Source: Clostridia bacterium (lineage in GTDB: Bacteria; Bacillota_A; Clostridia; UBA1212; UBA1255). Taken from it: 8,667 nucleotides of DNA. Below are positions 1 through 5,231 of the stretch, one piece after another. How positions within the stretch are numbered: the first letter of the stretch is position 1; every line of letters begins with the position of its first letter. The stretch is taken from positions 1-8,667 of the forward strand of contig JAFWZH010000112.1 in assembly GCA_017522515.1 (NCBI GenBank). Direction: 5' to 3'. The position numbers and the translations under genes were made by a program. The notes under the pieces are model-generated. The model saw only the letters and a program-made list of their open reading frames with translations. It did no database searches and was not told the DNA's origin.

Positions 1-65
1 AATAATTTCAAAGCTTCTTCTTTTGCATTTTCATCAACTGTCAAATTAATTCTTGCAGTCGCCAT
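1..65 (-). CDS. RelB/DinJ-family antitoxin, N-terminal part only (runs off the window)
   Basis: The first 21 codons read MATARINLTVDENAKEEAL followed by K-L. This matches the start of DinJ/RelB-type antitoxins, whose N-terminal ribbon-helix-helix begins with a basic and hydrophobic strand (here ARINLTVDE) that contacts DNA as a dimer. In this family the antitoxin masks a YafQ/RelE-type mRNA interferase encoded just downstream, which here would lie beyond base 1. An SD sequence GGAGGA sits 7-8 bases before the ATG at 65, and a good promoter with an operator-like inverted repeat lies directly upstream, as expected for an autoregulated toxin-antitoxin operon. The family call rests on a short stretch; a solitary RHH repressor is the main alternative. 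Confidence 0.75.
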   Translation of the reverse strand, partial: MATARINLTVDENAKEEALKL

Positions 66-77
66 GATATTTCCTCC

Positions 78-129
78 AATACTATATTTATTACACTCTC
101 AATATAGTATATTATGCACTATTTGTCAA
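78..129 (-). promoter_or_regulatory. Sigma-70 promoter with inverted-repeat operator for the antitoxin gene
   Basis: On the minus strand a -35 TTGACA (124-129) is separated by 17 bases from a -10 TATATT (101-106). An inverted repeat, AATACTATATT (78-88) and AATATAGTATA (101-111), 10 of 11 matching with a 12-base spacer, covers the -10 and the start of the leader. Antitoxins of the RelB/DinJ type repress their own promoters by binding such repeats, so this is the likely autoregulatory operator. Confidence 0.7.
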
Positions 130-490
130 CATTTATGCTCAGAATAGAGATTTTTTCTTCAAGTACGAACCCAATAACAGCAAAATCATCATTTTACATT
201 CCAACTAATGCTGTTATACCATATCTTGCATTTTGAGATTTCACACACAAAATTCAAATGCACATCCTCTAAAAAAAACGGCTCTACAATATCACGTTTT
301 AAACTCTTTCGTATGTCATATAATCAAAAAATGGCCAGGGCGTCGTACGCTTCCTGACCTAATCTTATGCTACTAATATATTCGCACACTTATATTATGT
401 CAAGACTGTTACACGCAGAGCGAAAAATTTTGAATATTTTTTTGCACTTATTTTAATATTAAACAATGAAGTTTTCATGTCACACCTCGT
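130..490. other. Intergenic region without a credible gene
   Basis: This 360-base AT-rich stretch lies between the antitoxin promoter and the 491-850 gene. I find no ORF with a convincing RBS on either strand. It holds one clear minus-strand terminator (323-359, listed separately), a weak 6-bp hairpin followed by eight T on the minus strand near 273-298, and an 8-bp inverted repeat ATAACAGC/GCTGTTAT (174-181, 210-217) with a 28-base spacer that may be chance. Confidence 0.6.
323..359 (-). terminator. Rho-independent terminator downstream of the 491-850 gene
   Basis: Read on the minus strand, GGTCAGG (359-353) pairs with CCTGGCC (339-333) with one G-T wobble. After a two-base bulge GCGT pairs with ACGC around a 3-base loop. 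The hairpin is followed by A and then T6 (331-326). It lies about 130 bases past the stop of the 491-850 gene and would end that transcript. Confidence 0.8.
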
Positions 491-850
491 TTATTTCTCA
501 TATATGATAGAATTAATAACTTTTCCATCTATGTTTTTTACGCGACGAACCAATTCGCGTATGGCATCACAAGAGTTTAATCTTTGACACGATATTGTAT
601 GTTCAAGAAGTTCTTGCTTAACAACATCATCTACATCGCTCTCTAAAAGCAAATCCTTGATCACTGATACCCACACATCTCCTTGTGCCAATTCAATCAC
701 AGTCTGTAATAAGCACGCAGTCCTAGCATACTCAACATATCCTTCGATTAATTTTGTGACTAAATTTAAATTGTTACTGTTATTATCATTCGAAGTCATC
801 TTATCAAGTTCAATCTTGATTTGCTCTTCAAGAAATTTTTCTGTATCCAT
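491..850 (-). CDS. Small helical protein of unknown function, 119 aa
   Basis: I do not recognise this protein. It begins MDTEKFLEEQ, is rich in charged and aliphatic residues, has no signal peptide or membrane segment, and looks almost wholly alpha-helical (for example EYARTACLLQTVIELAQGD and a terminal RRVKNIDGKVINS). The ATG at 850 is preceded by a perfect AGGAGG with a 6-base gap. The frame is open upstream as far as 1009, but those starts have no RBS, and the extension runs through two copies of the TTATCTG box at 961-988, so I take 850 as the start. It lies about 190 bases after the XRE gene and may be transcribed both from there and from its own boxed promoter. A role alongside the regulators is inference from position only. 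Confidence 0.7.
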   Translation of the reverse strand: MDTEKFLEEQIKIELDKMTSNDNNSNNLNLVTKLIEGYVEYARTACLLQTVIELAQGDVWVSVIKDLLLESDVDDVVKQELLEHTISCQRLNSCDAIRELVRRVKNIDGKVINSIIYEK

Positions 851-960
851 ATTTTTCCTCCTCATCTTTTCATGGAATCCTTTCAGGATCTGCGTTTGAT
901 GTCTTAACTCTACTCGCAAACGCAAATAATTACAATAACTTTCAAGCATTGTCTTATTGG

Positions 961-988
961 CAGATACAATCCCATTATTTACAGATAA
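961..988 (-). promoter_or_regulatory. TTATCTG direct-repeat pair, 21-bp period, upstream of the 491-850 gene
   Basis: On the minus strand TTATCTG (988-982) and GTATCTG (967-961) start exactly 21 bases apart in the same orientation. The distal copy with its flank, TGTTATCTGTAAATAAT, matches the box at 8127-8133 (TGTTATCTGAAAATAAT) in 16 of 17 positions. The pair lies 111-138 bases before the chosen ATG. No strong -35/-10 follows, which would fit activator dependence. Confidence 0.6.
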
Positions 989-1043
989 CATTCGAAAGAA
1001 AAATGTCACAATATCTGTCTTCTATGCGAACACTCAAAACTTT

Positions 1044-1391
1044 TTATAGGCAATACTCCTGTTTTTGACTAACAAGCAACTCAACAACTTCCAATATTTT
1101 CACCTGTTCTCCCGACGGCAAACACTGAATCATATCGTAAAGCAAATAGCTTTTCTGCTTTAATGATCCATTTACCACATCGCAGAAAACAAAATCAGAA
1201 GACACTTTGAGTGCATTAAGAATTCCAACCAGAACCTCTCCTCTAGGGAAAGAAAGACCGCGTTCGATCGAAGAAATGTAGGTAACCGAAACACCAACTT
1301 TATCAGCAAGATCTGCCTGTGTCATCCCGGATATTTCGCGTGCCTCTTTTACCCTTTTCCCTATTTTCTCGTAAATGGTATTCTTGCTCAT
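1044..1391 (-). CDS. XRE-family (Cro/C1-type HTH) transcriptional regulator, 115 aa
   Basis: Residues 8-65 form a canonical HTH_3 domain: IGKRVKEAREISGMTQADLA, then KVGVSVTYISSIERG, where TQADLADKVGVS is helix 2 and turn and VTYISSIERG the recognition helix. The last 45 residues are a short helical tail (LPSGEQVKILEVVELLVSQ) resembling the C-terminus of single-domain XRE proteins that dimerise outside the HTH. It is a cytoplasmic DNA-binding regulator with unknown target. Two ATG codons stand in tandem (1394 and 1391) behind GGGGGG; I prefer 1391 because the spacing is about 7 bases. The longer frame to 1448 lacks an RBS. No terminator follows, so transcription may continue into the 491-850 gene. 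Upstream are TTATCTG boxes shared with the AraC promoter. Confidence 0.88.
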   Translation of the reverse strand: MSKNTIYEKIGKRVKEAREISGMTQADLADKVGVSVTYISSIERGLSFPRGEVLVGILNALKVSSDFVFCDVVNGSLKQKSYLLYDMIQCLPSGEQVKILEVVELLVSQKQEYCL

Positions 1392-1442
1392 CATTATTCC
1401 CCCCGAATCATTAGTTTTCAAAATTTTAAAATAAAATGTCGA

Positions 1443-1505
1443 AACCAATCAAGGGGTTAATAAACATTGGTTATTATGAGATAATAATTGCGTAGCACCA
1501 GATAC
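1443..1505 (-). promoter_or_regulatory. XRE gene upstream region: TTATCTG-type box pair and inverted repeat
   Basis: On the minus strand GTATCTG (1505-1499) and TTATCTC (1484-1478) start exactly 21 bases apart, the same geometry as upstream of the AraC gene. Closer to the gene an inverted repeat AACCAAT/ATTGGTT (1443-1449, 1466-1472) overlaps a possible -35 TTGATT (1452-1447), with TAAAAT about 18 bases on as a weak -10. The inverted repeat could be the XRE protein's own operator. Both boxes deviate by one base from consensus, so this pair is weaker than those at 2609 and 8083. Confidence 0.45.
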
Positions 1506-1534
1506 AAAAACACATTTTCTCCCTAAACGAGCTC

Positions 1535-1572
1535 AAAAAAAGAAGCCTATTTTATAGATAAAATAGACTTCT
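1535..1572 (-). terminator. Rho-independent terminator of the AraC-family gene
   Basis: AGAAG (1541-1545) pairs with CTTCT (1568-1572), then after one mismatch CTATTTTA pairs with TAAAATAG around a 4-base loop (1555-1558). On the minus strand the stem is followed by seven T (1541-1535). It lies 27 bases past the stop of the AraC gene. Confidence 0.85.
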
Positions 1573-1598
1573 CTTCTTTCAGTGTTCAATTGTATAAA

Positions 1599-2513
1599 TC
1601 AGAAGCTATTTTTTCTCCTTGCTACTGCAGCCGTCCTAAAAGTGTTTGGGGTACATCCGAAACCTTCTCCAAATTTCCGACTGAAATGCTGCGTTGTTTT
1701 GAAACCACACCTGGAAGCAATGTCCTTAATTGGCAGATTTGTAAATTCCAGAAACTTCTTAGCTACGACTAGTCGGTGATGCCAAACATACTCGATGGGT
1801 GTCATCTCCAATTCGCCTTTGAATAACTGCGTTAAAGACGAATGACTTAACGAAGCTGCTTTAACCACATCTTCAAGTGTGACAACATCCCGATAATTGT
1901 TTTCTATGTAGATAACAGCTTTCTTAAGATGAGGATTTAAAATCTTATTCGCATTTCCTATAGGATCATTTTGTCCGATCAATCCGTATGTTCTCTCAAG
2001 GAGCAACATCATTTCCATGAAATATGATCTGCTTCTGCAAGACCAATACCAATCCGGTTGTTCCTTCAATTCATTTCTAATCAGAGAGAACAATCTTTTA
2101 AGATTCTCTATATTTTCATCAAACACCGGAAATACATATCTGATCTTATCAGTAAACGGTTTCAGTAGAAACATATCATGCTTAAGAGCAAGATGCTCAT
2201 AATTGCCACTATGTATTCGAGAAAAAGTCATATTGATATTCAAAAATGTTGGCTTGAAATATATTGAGTCGCATTTCACACCACGTTTTTTAAGCAAATT
2301 GGGAGCCTCTGATTCATCAAAACATACAAAGCAAGGTCCCACAGCTTCGAACGATGAATCGCCCACCTCAAACTTTGCAGTACCTTCATAAATTATTGAT
2401 AAAAGAAAGCACGAATCCTTTATATCAAGATCTTTTAACGTATCATCTATCACGCATTGTATCGGAACGATCTTACCTGCAGCAAAGCTACGTCCGAAAG
2501 TTTCCGGCTTCAT
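1599..2513 (-). CDS. AraC/XylS-family transcriptional regulator, 304 aa
   Basis: The C-terminal 100 residues are a clear AraC-type double HTH: VTLEDVVKAASLSHSSLTQL then EMTPIEYVWHHRLVVAKKFL for the first unit, and LPIKDIASRCGFKTTQHFSR with KFGEGFGCTPNTFR for the second. The N-terminal part has a beta-rich cupin-like pattern (KFEVGDSSFEAVGPCFVCFD) typical of the effector-binding and dimerising domain; the ligand is unknown. The frame can start at a GTG at 2564, but that codon coincides with the predicted transcription start. The ATG at 2513, with GGAAGGTGG a few bases upstream, is a better start. Two nearly identical boxes 21 bp apart stand just before the -35, so the protein probably binds its own promoter, and the same box occurs at three other promoters here. 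A terminator follows. Confidence 0.92.
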   Translation of the reverse strand: MKPETFGRSFAAGKIVPIQCVIDDTLKDLDIKDSCFLLSIIYEGTAKFEVGDSSFEAVGPCFVCFDESEAPNLLKKRGVKCDSIYFKPTFLNINMTFSRIHSGNYEHLALKHDMFLLKPFTDKIRYVFPVFDENIENLKRLFSLIRNELKEQPDWYWSCRSRSYFMEMMLLLERTYGLIGQNDPIGNANKILNPHLKKAVIYIENNYRDVVTLEDVVKAASLSHSSLTQLFKGELEMTPIEYVWHHRLVVAKKFLEFTNLPIKDIASRCGFKTTQHFSRKFGEGFGCTPNTFRTAAVARRKNSF

Positions 2514-2569
2514 CTTAACCACCTTCCAATTATCGCAAATCTTTACACGCAGATATTTTAACACATTCT

Positions 2570-2636
2570 ATGATATCCTTAAATAAGCATTCTGTAAAAT
2601 TTTATTTTCAGATAATGCAATTTTATTTTCAGACAA
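2570..2636 (-). promoter_or_regulatory. AraC gene promoter with 21-bp tandem operator
   Basis: On the minus strand TTGTCTGAAAATAAAATT (2636-2619) is followed, exactly 21 bases on, by TTATCTGAAAATAAAATT (2615-2598), 17 of 18 identical and in the same orientation. The second runs into a -35 TTTACA (2598-2593), then 17 bases to a -10 TATCAT (2575-2570). Direct repeats one 21-bp step apart and abutting the -35 are the standard layout for an AraC-type activator. The predicted start point near 2563-2565 argues against translation from the GTG at 2564. Confidence 0.75.
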
Positions 2637-2648
2637 CTCAATATCACG

Positions 2649-2753
2649 TTAATCATGATTTTTATAAACGACTTTATAGTAAGGTGGAGCACATAAATTG
2701 TCCGCAGATGCAAAAATCACTTCTCCATTTTCGGCTGATTGTGCACACGAATC
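2649..2753 (-). pseudogene. Orphan 3' coding tail, probable toxin remnant
   Basis: After the SUKH stop a 34-codon open stretch without a start reads in part SAENGEVIFASADN and PPYYKVVYKNHD, then TAA. It is protein-like, with a beta-hairpin pattern GEVIF and an aromatic and basic end, and resembles the other tails in this array (compare TTGEVIYTG in the tail ending at 4182). There is no RBS or initiator. Unlike the other tails it is not followed by an immunity-like gene but by the AraC promoter, so its partner may have been lost. That it is a remnant rather than chance open DNA is inference. Confidence 0.4.
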
Positions 2754-2760
2754 CTACGGT

Positions 2761-3300
2761 TCATTGCTGGCACTCCAAAATATCACTCCATAGTGGAATG
2801 TACGGCACATTCATTTCCTCAAAAGCTGTATTTCCATTGCAAAATTCTCTAAAAAAATAATCCGCTAAAGAAACGCCATAGCAAATGGTATCTCTCCCTA
2901 CAGTTGAAATTACTGGTGGATCTGCATGATTCAACATAGGGACATATCTATGAGAATATATTGGAATCAATTTAGGCGCATTTTCAAATAATTCATCTAT
3001 AGTCTTTCTATCCCATTTCGAAAGCCAAAAACCCCTGTCAATATCTTGTTTTAACCATTGATACGGTGCGCTTATCAGTTGACTAATATAAGAAATGTTT
3101 TTGGAAGAAAAATCATTCCATTTGGGAAATTTTGTATTTTCTATGGAAATTGGTAATGCTGTTGAATAAAAAGTTCTTAAAGAATCCGGAAAACGTATTT
3201 CATAAATCTCCTCAATTTTTGTCATCTCGCCATTTGTCAGGCCCTGAGAAAAAATCACTCCAGATTCTTTCATTAAATTGATTATTTTATAAAAATCCAT
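2761..3300 (-). CDS. SUKH-superfamily (SMI1/KNR4-like) probable immunity protein, 179 aa
   Basis: The protein shows the SUKH layout. The N-terminal helix and ExxxxxRFPDSLRTFYSTALP stretch (about residues 25-50) match the SMI1/KNR4 'P-x-x-L-x-x-F/Y' element. Later come LIPIYSHRYVPMLNHADPPV (about 107-126) and a strand giving DTICYGVSLADYFFREF, where these proteins have a 'Y-G-x-x-L-x-x-Y-F-x-x-E' pattern. SUKH proteins are established immunity proteins against bacterial polymorphic toxins, binding the toxin in the cytoplasm. The ATG at 3300 has GAGG 8 bases upstream; the frame could extend to 3321 without RBS support. It is the last gene of the array and follows a short tail ending at 3324. 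The cognate toxin cannot be named. Confidence 0.8.
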   Translation of the reverse strand: MDFYKIINLMKESGVIFSQGLTNGEMTKIEEIYEIRFPDSLRTFYSTALPISIENTKFPKWNDFSSKNISYISQLISAPYQWLKQDIDRGFWLSKWDRKTIDELFENAPKLIPIYSHRYVPMLNHADPPVISTVGRDTICYGVSLADYFFREFCNGNTAFEEMNVPYIPLWSDILECQQ

Positions 3301-3323
3301 AATTAAAACCTCATAATACATTT

Positions 3324-3407
3324 TTATCCAACTGGAATAACCAAATCTATTTTCCCTGCCTCAACGGTACTCATAACTGTAATCCTTCTATCTTTTTCAA
3401 TGTCTAA
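3324..3407 (-). pseudogene. 3' coding tail before the SUKH gene, probable toxin remnant
   Basis: A 27-codon open stretch overlaps the last bases of the preceding gene and reads DIEKDRRITVMSTVEAGKID then LVIPVG and TAA. It lies 23 bases before the SUKH start. An internal ATG (MSTVEAG) has AGAAGGA 8 bases upstream, so a 16-residue peptide cannot be excluded. Position and the hairpin-like STVEAGKIDLVI pattern suggest the C-terminal end of a toxin whose immunity gene is the SUKH gene. The evidence is pattern-level. Confidence 0.4.
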
Positions 3408-4174
3408 GATACAACTCCGACAAATATTCGAACACCTAGTTTTTCTGCTAAATCTATCATTTTCTCGGGAATCGTAGCCTCTAAGCAAATTCCCTCTGAA
3501 CAATTACTCTTACAAATGATTAATTCAACAAAACTTGTTTCTAATTGGATAAACCCTTTTATGTCTTCTAAAAAGCTTTGATAAAACGACGTTGCATTTT
3601 TTTGTATAAGCGTGGGGTCGAAAATTTCTGATTCAAAAATCAAGCAATCCTCTGCATAATTTTTCGTGCATAGCGGAAACTCCTCCTTGCGGCGTTTGAT
3701 TACAGCCTTTTGGCCACTTATTCGCTCTATAAGTTCAAACGGTAGCGAGGGACCCTTCAAAAACAATTTACATTTCACTGTGGGATTTTTCGAAATATCT
3801 CCTTCTTCGTGAATAGAAATCTGTAGCATTGTTTCCGTGTCTTTCAAAAAACGGAGCAAATCAACGTTCAGGTCAATAAACGGCAGACAAGACCATTTAC
3901 AGGAGACCTTCAACTTCATAACAGATTCGACACAATGCATTTTTTTATACTTTAGGATCTTTGTTCTTTTGTATTCAGGCAACAAATTCATCATTATGTC
4001 TGTAACCAACGCAGTATCATTACAACGCACTTCACCGGTTGATAAAATCCAGCAATCATTAGATGATAGGCTTTTTAATTGCAATAGCGTTTCAACTTCT
4101 TCAATTTGGTGTTTTTTCACCACTAAAGAAAAATCACAGCGTATCGTCGGTGTTTCAACTATAAACTCATCCAT
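3404..4174 (-). CDS. Two-domain DUF4279-like protein, probable immunity protein, 256 aa
   Basis: The sequence looks like two diverged copies of the same fold. The first (about residues 1-125) runs TIRCDFSLVVKKHQIEE, CWILSTGEV, LPEYKRTKILKYKKMHCVES and FIDLNVDLLRFLKDTETMLQ with a final ISIHEE strand. The second (about 130-256) runs TVKCKLFLKG, DCLIFESEIF, FLEDIKGFIQLETSFVELII and ATIPEKMIDLAEKLGVRIFV. Each parallels the single-domain 161-aa DUF4279-like neighbour (RTSFCISG, CWRYST, LIDKLLYLKAQYSLSYQICI, LIEFVNIIGAEISLDF). No signal peptide or membrane segment. The frame opens at 4198 without an RBS, overlapping the preceding tail; the ATG at 4174 comes 8 bases after the tail's stop with GGAGGATGG upstream at a long spacing, so the start is uncertain. 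An immunity role is inferred from family and position. Confidence 0.65.
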   Translation of the reverse strand: MDEFIVETPTIRCDFSLVVKKHQIEEVETLLQLKSLSSNDCWILSTGEVRCNDTALVTDIMMNLLPEYKRTKILKYKKMHCVESVMKLKVSCKWSCLPFIDLNVDLLRFLKDTETMLQISIHEEGDISKNPTVKCKLFLKGPSLPFELIERISGQKAVIKRRKEEFPLCTKNYAEDCLIFESEIFDPTLIQKNATSFYQSFLEDIKGFIQLETSFVELIICKSNCSEGICLEATIPEKMIDLAEKLGVRIFVGVVS

Positions 4175-4181
4175 AATATTT

Positions 4182-4446
4182 TTATTTCCATCCTCCATAT
4201 AATCCAGTATAAATTACTTCTCCGGTAGTAGTATTTCTGTACATATTTGCATTAGCTCCTACCCCATAATCTGCTTTCAATGCTTCTGCGCCGGAATATC
4301 CATGATATTGCGCAACTGCATTGGCCATGTTTGGATTAAATATAATAAGCATGCACACCAATTCCGATAGCTCAGAGAAGAATGCATAATGCAAGCATTG
4401 CTGCGATGCTGTGTTTGGTGATCTTAAAGTAATTTTTTATTTTCAA
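4182..4446 (-). pseudogene. Broken secreted-toxin gene: signal peptide plus 3' tail in a different frame
   Basis: From a TTG at 4446 the frame reads KIKNYFKITKHSIAAMLALC then ILL, a TGA stop (4372-4374), then AIGIGVHA, a signal peptide homologous to the one starting at 5160. A second stop follows at 4336. A different frame, open from 4352, reads NPNMANAVAQYHGYSGAEAL, then KADYGVGANANMYRNTTTGE and VIYTGLYGGWK, ending TAA at 4182. It thus joins the 5' end of a secreted protein to an unrelated-frame 3' end, with start codon and RBS lost. This looks like an internal deletion that removed the body of a toxin gene while leaving the downstream DUF4279-like gene intact. Confidence 0.6.
4349..4440 (-). 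repeat. Signal-peptide repeat, copy 2 (degenerate)
   Basis: This segment aligns without gaps to 5069-5160, at an offset of exactly 720 bases, with roughly three quarters or more of positions identical (for example AGCATGCACACCA and AAGAATGCATAATG in both on the plus strand). It encodes the homologous hydrophobic signal sequence ending GVHA, here broken by a TGA. Such repeats could support recombination that deletes the intervening 161-aa gene. Confidence 0.75.
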
Positions 4447-4465
4447 CAAACACGTTTATATTAAT

Positions 4466-4951
4466 TCAAAAAATCATCCCATCAAAATCCAAGGATATTT
4501 CAGCACCAATGATATTTACGAATTCAATCAAATTTCTCGACAGTATCATTCCCGGAAAAACAATTTGTTCTTCCTTTTTCTCCCGTTTAATCGCTATACA
4601 AATCTGATACGAAAGAGAATACTGTGCCTTCAAATACAGCAATTTATCAATCAATGGTACAAATTCTTCTAAAATCAGTGAGGCGGATTCCATAATATCA
4701 TTTGCCTGTTTATACTCGGTAGAATACCGCCAACAGGAATAAGTATATTTTCCACAAGATATGTTGGGGTGCTTTTCATAGTATGAATTCTCGCCCCAAT
4801 CACGCCTAATATCCCCTTTTCTCCATGCTATTGTGGGAGAAGAATGGATCTGTTTTGTTATATAATCAGGATCAAACTCTTCTCCACTTATGCAAAATGA
4901 TGTTCTTATCAAAGGAAAACTTCTAATAATACCTTCATCACTTATAATCAT
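4466..4951 (-). CDS. DUF4279-family probable immunity protein, 161 aa
   Basis: The features are those of DUF4279: an early strand RTSFCISGEEFDPDYITKQI followed by SSPTIAWRKGDIR (the 'FDPDxIT ... P-T-x-x-W-x-K-G-D' core), a central CGKYTYSCWRYST strand, a long helix EEFVPLIDKLLYLKAQYSLS leading into YQICIAIKRE, and a C-terminal helix-strand LIEFVNIIGAEISLDFDG. The length is normal for the family. The ATG at 4951 follows the stop of the preceding ORF directly, and AGAGG in that ORF's last codons serves as its RBS, so the two are translationally coupled. The family's biochemical role is not settled; an immunity role here is inferred from company (SUKH, toxin-like tails). It is the single-domain relative of the two-domain protein encoded at 3404. 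Confidence 0.75.
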   Translation of the reverse strand: MIISDEGIIRSFPLIRTSFCISGEEFDPDYITKQIHSSPTIAWRKGDIRRDWGENSYYEKHPNISCGKYTYSCWRYSTEYKQANDIMESASLILEEFVPLIDKLLYLKAQYSLSYQICIAIKREKKEEQIVFPGMILSRNLIEFVNIIGAEISLDFDGMIF

Positions 4952-4953
4952 AC

Positions 4954-5160
4954 TTAACCTCTTTTTGTATTAAAAACATGGAATCCATATTGTTTGAGAT
5001 TTATTCCCAAGCCATAATGCATTATTATTACTTTTGTCTCGATAAATATCAAATAAACTGCCATAGCAGCATGCACACCATTTCCAACTGTGCAGAAAAG
5101 AATGCATAATGTAAGGATTGCTATAATGCCTCGTTTGCTAATCTTAAAAATATTTTCCAT
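4954..5160 (-). CDS. Short secreted peptide or trimmed toxin gene, 68 aa, with signal peptide
   Basis: The ORF begins MENIFKISKRGIIAILTLCI then LFCTVGNGVHA: a basic n-region, a hydrophobic core and a VHA cleavage site near residue 31, a good Sec/SPase I signal peptide. The RBS GGAAAGGA precedes the ATG by about 6 bases. The remaining 37 residues (MAVYLIFIETKVIIMHYGLG, then INLKQYGFHVFNTKRG) are too few for a known toxin domain. A homologous signal peptide occurs 720 bases downstream in a broken gene, and the ORF abuts the DUF4279 gene. I read it as the 5' and 3' ends of a secreted toxin joined by an in-frame deletion, but an expressed small secreted peptide is a real alternative because start, RBS and frame are intact. 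Confidence 0.6.
   Translation of the reverse strand: MENIFKISKRGIIAILTLCILFCTVGNGVHAAMAVYLIFIETKVIIMHYGLGINLKQYGFHVFNTKRG
5069..5160 (-). repeat. Signal-peptide repeat, copy 1 (intact)
   Basis: This is the intact partner of the repeat at 4349-4440, offset by 720 bases with no gaps. It encodes the signal peptide of the 68-aa ORF. Similarity ends close to the cleavage-site region, so only the secretion signal is shared and the sequences beyond it differ. Confidence 0.75.
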
Positions 5161-5231
5161 TTTTGTTTTCCTTTCCGTTTTGTAATCTGTTGTTATTCCA
5201 ATATGTTATTTCACTCAAACATTCCCCCTCA

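Noticed and set aside
174..217. 8-bp inverted repeat ATAACAGC/GCTGTTAT
   Set aside because: Long 28-base spacer, no gene start nearby and no second copy in the window, so not distinguishable from chance.
287..298. 12-base repeat CAATATCACGTT, also at 2639-2650
   Set aside because: One or two such matches are expected by chance in 8.7 kb of AT-rich DNA; flanks do not match.
273..298. Second terminator after the 491-850 gene (AAAACG/CGTTTT then T-tract)
   Set aside because: Only a 6-bp AT-rich stem with a 14-base loop; the hairpin at 333-359 already explains termination.
851..1009. N-terminal extension of the 491-850 gene
   Set aside because: No SD at any upstream start, and the stretch carries a tandem regulatory box pair; the helical-looking NYLRLRVELRHQTQ segment keeps a small doubt.
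2514..2564. GTG start of the AraC gene at 2564
   Set aside because: It falls on the predicted transcription start of the TTTACA/TATCAT promoter and would be leaderless; the ATG at 2513 has a good SD.
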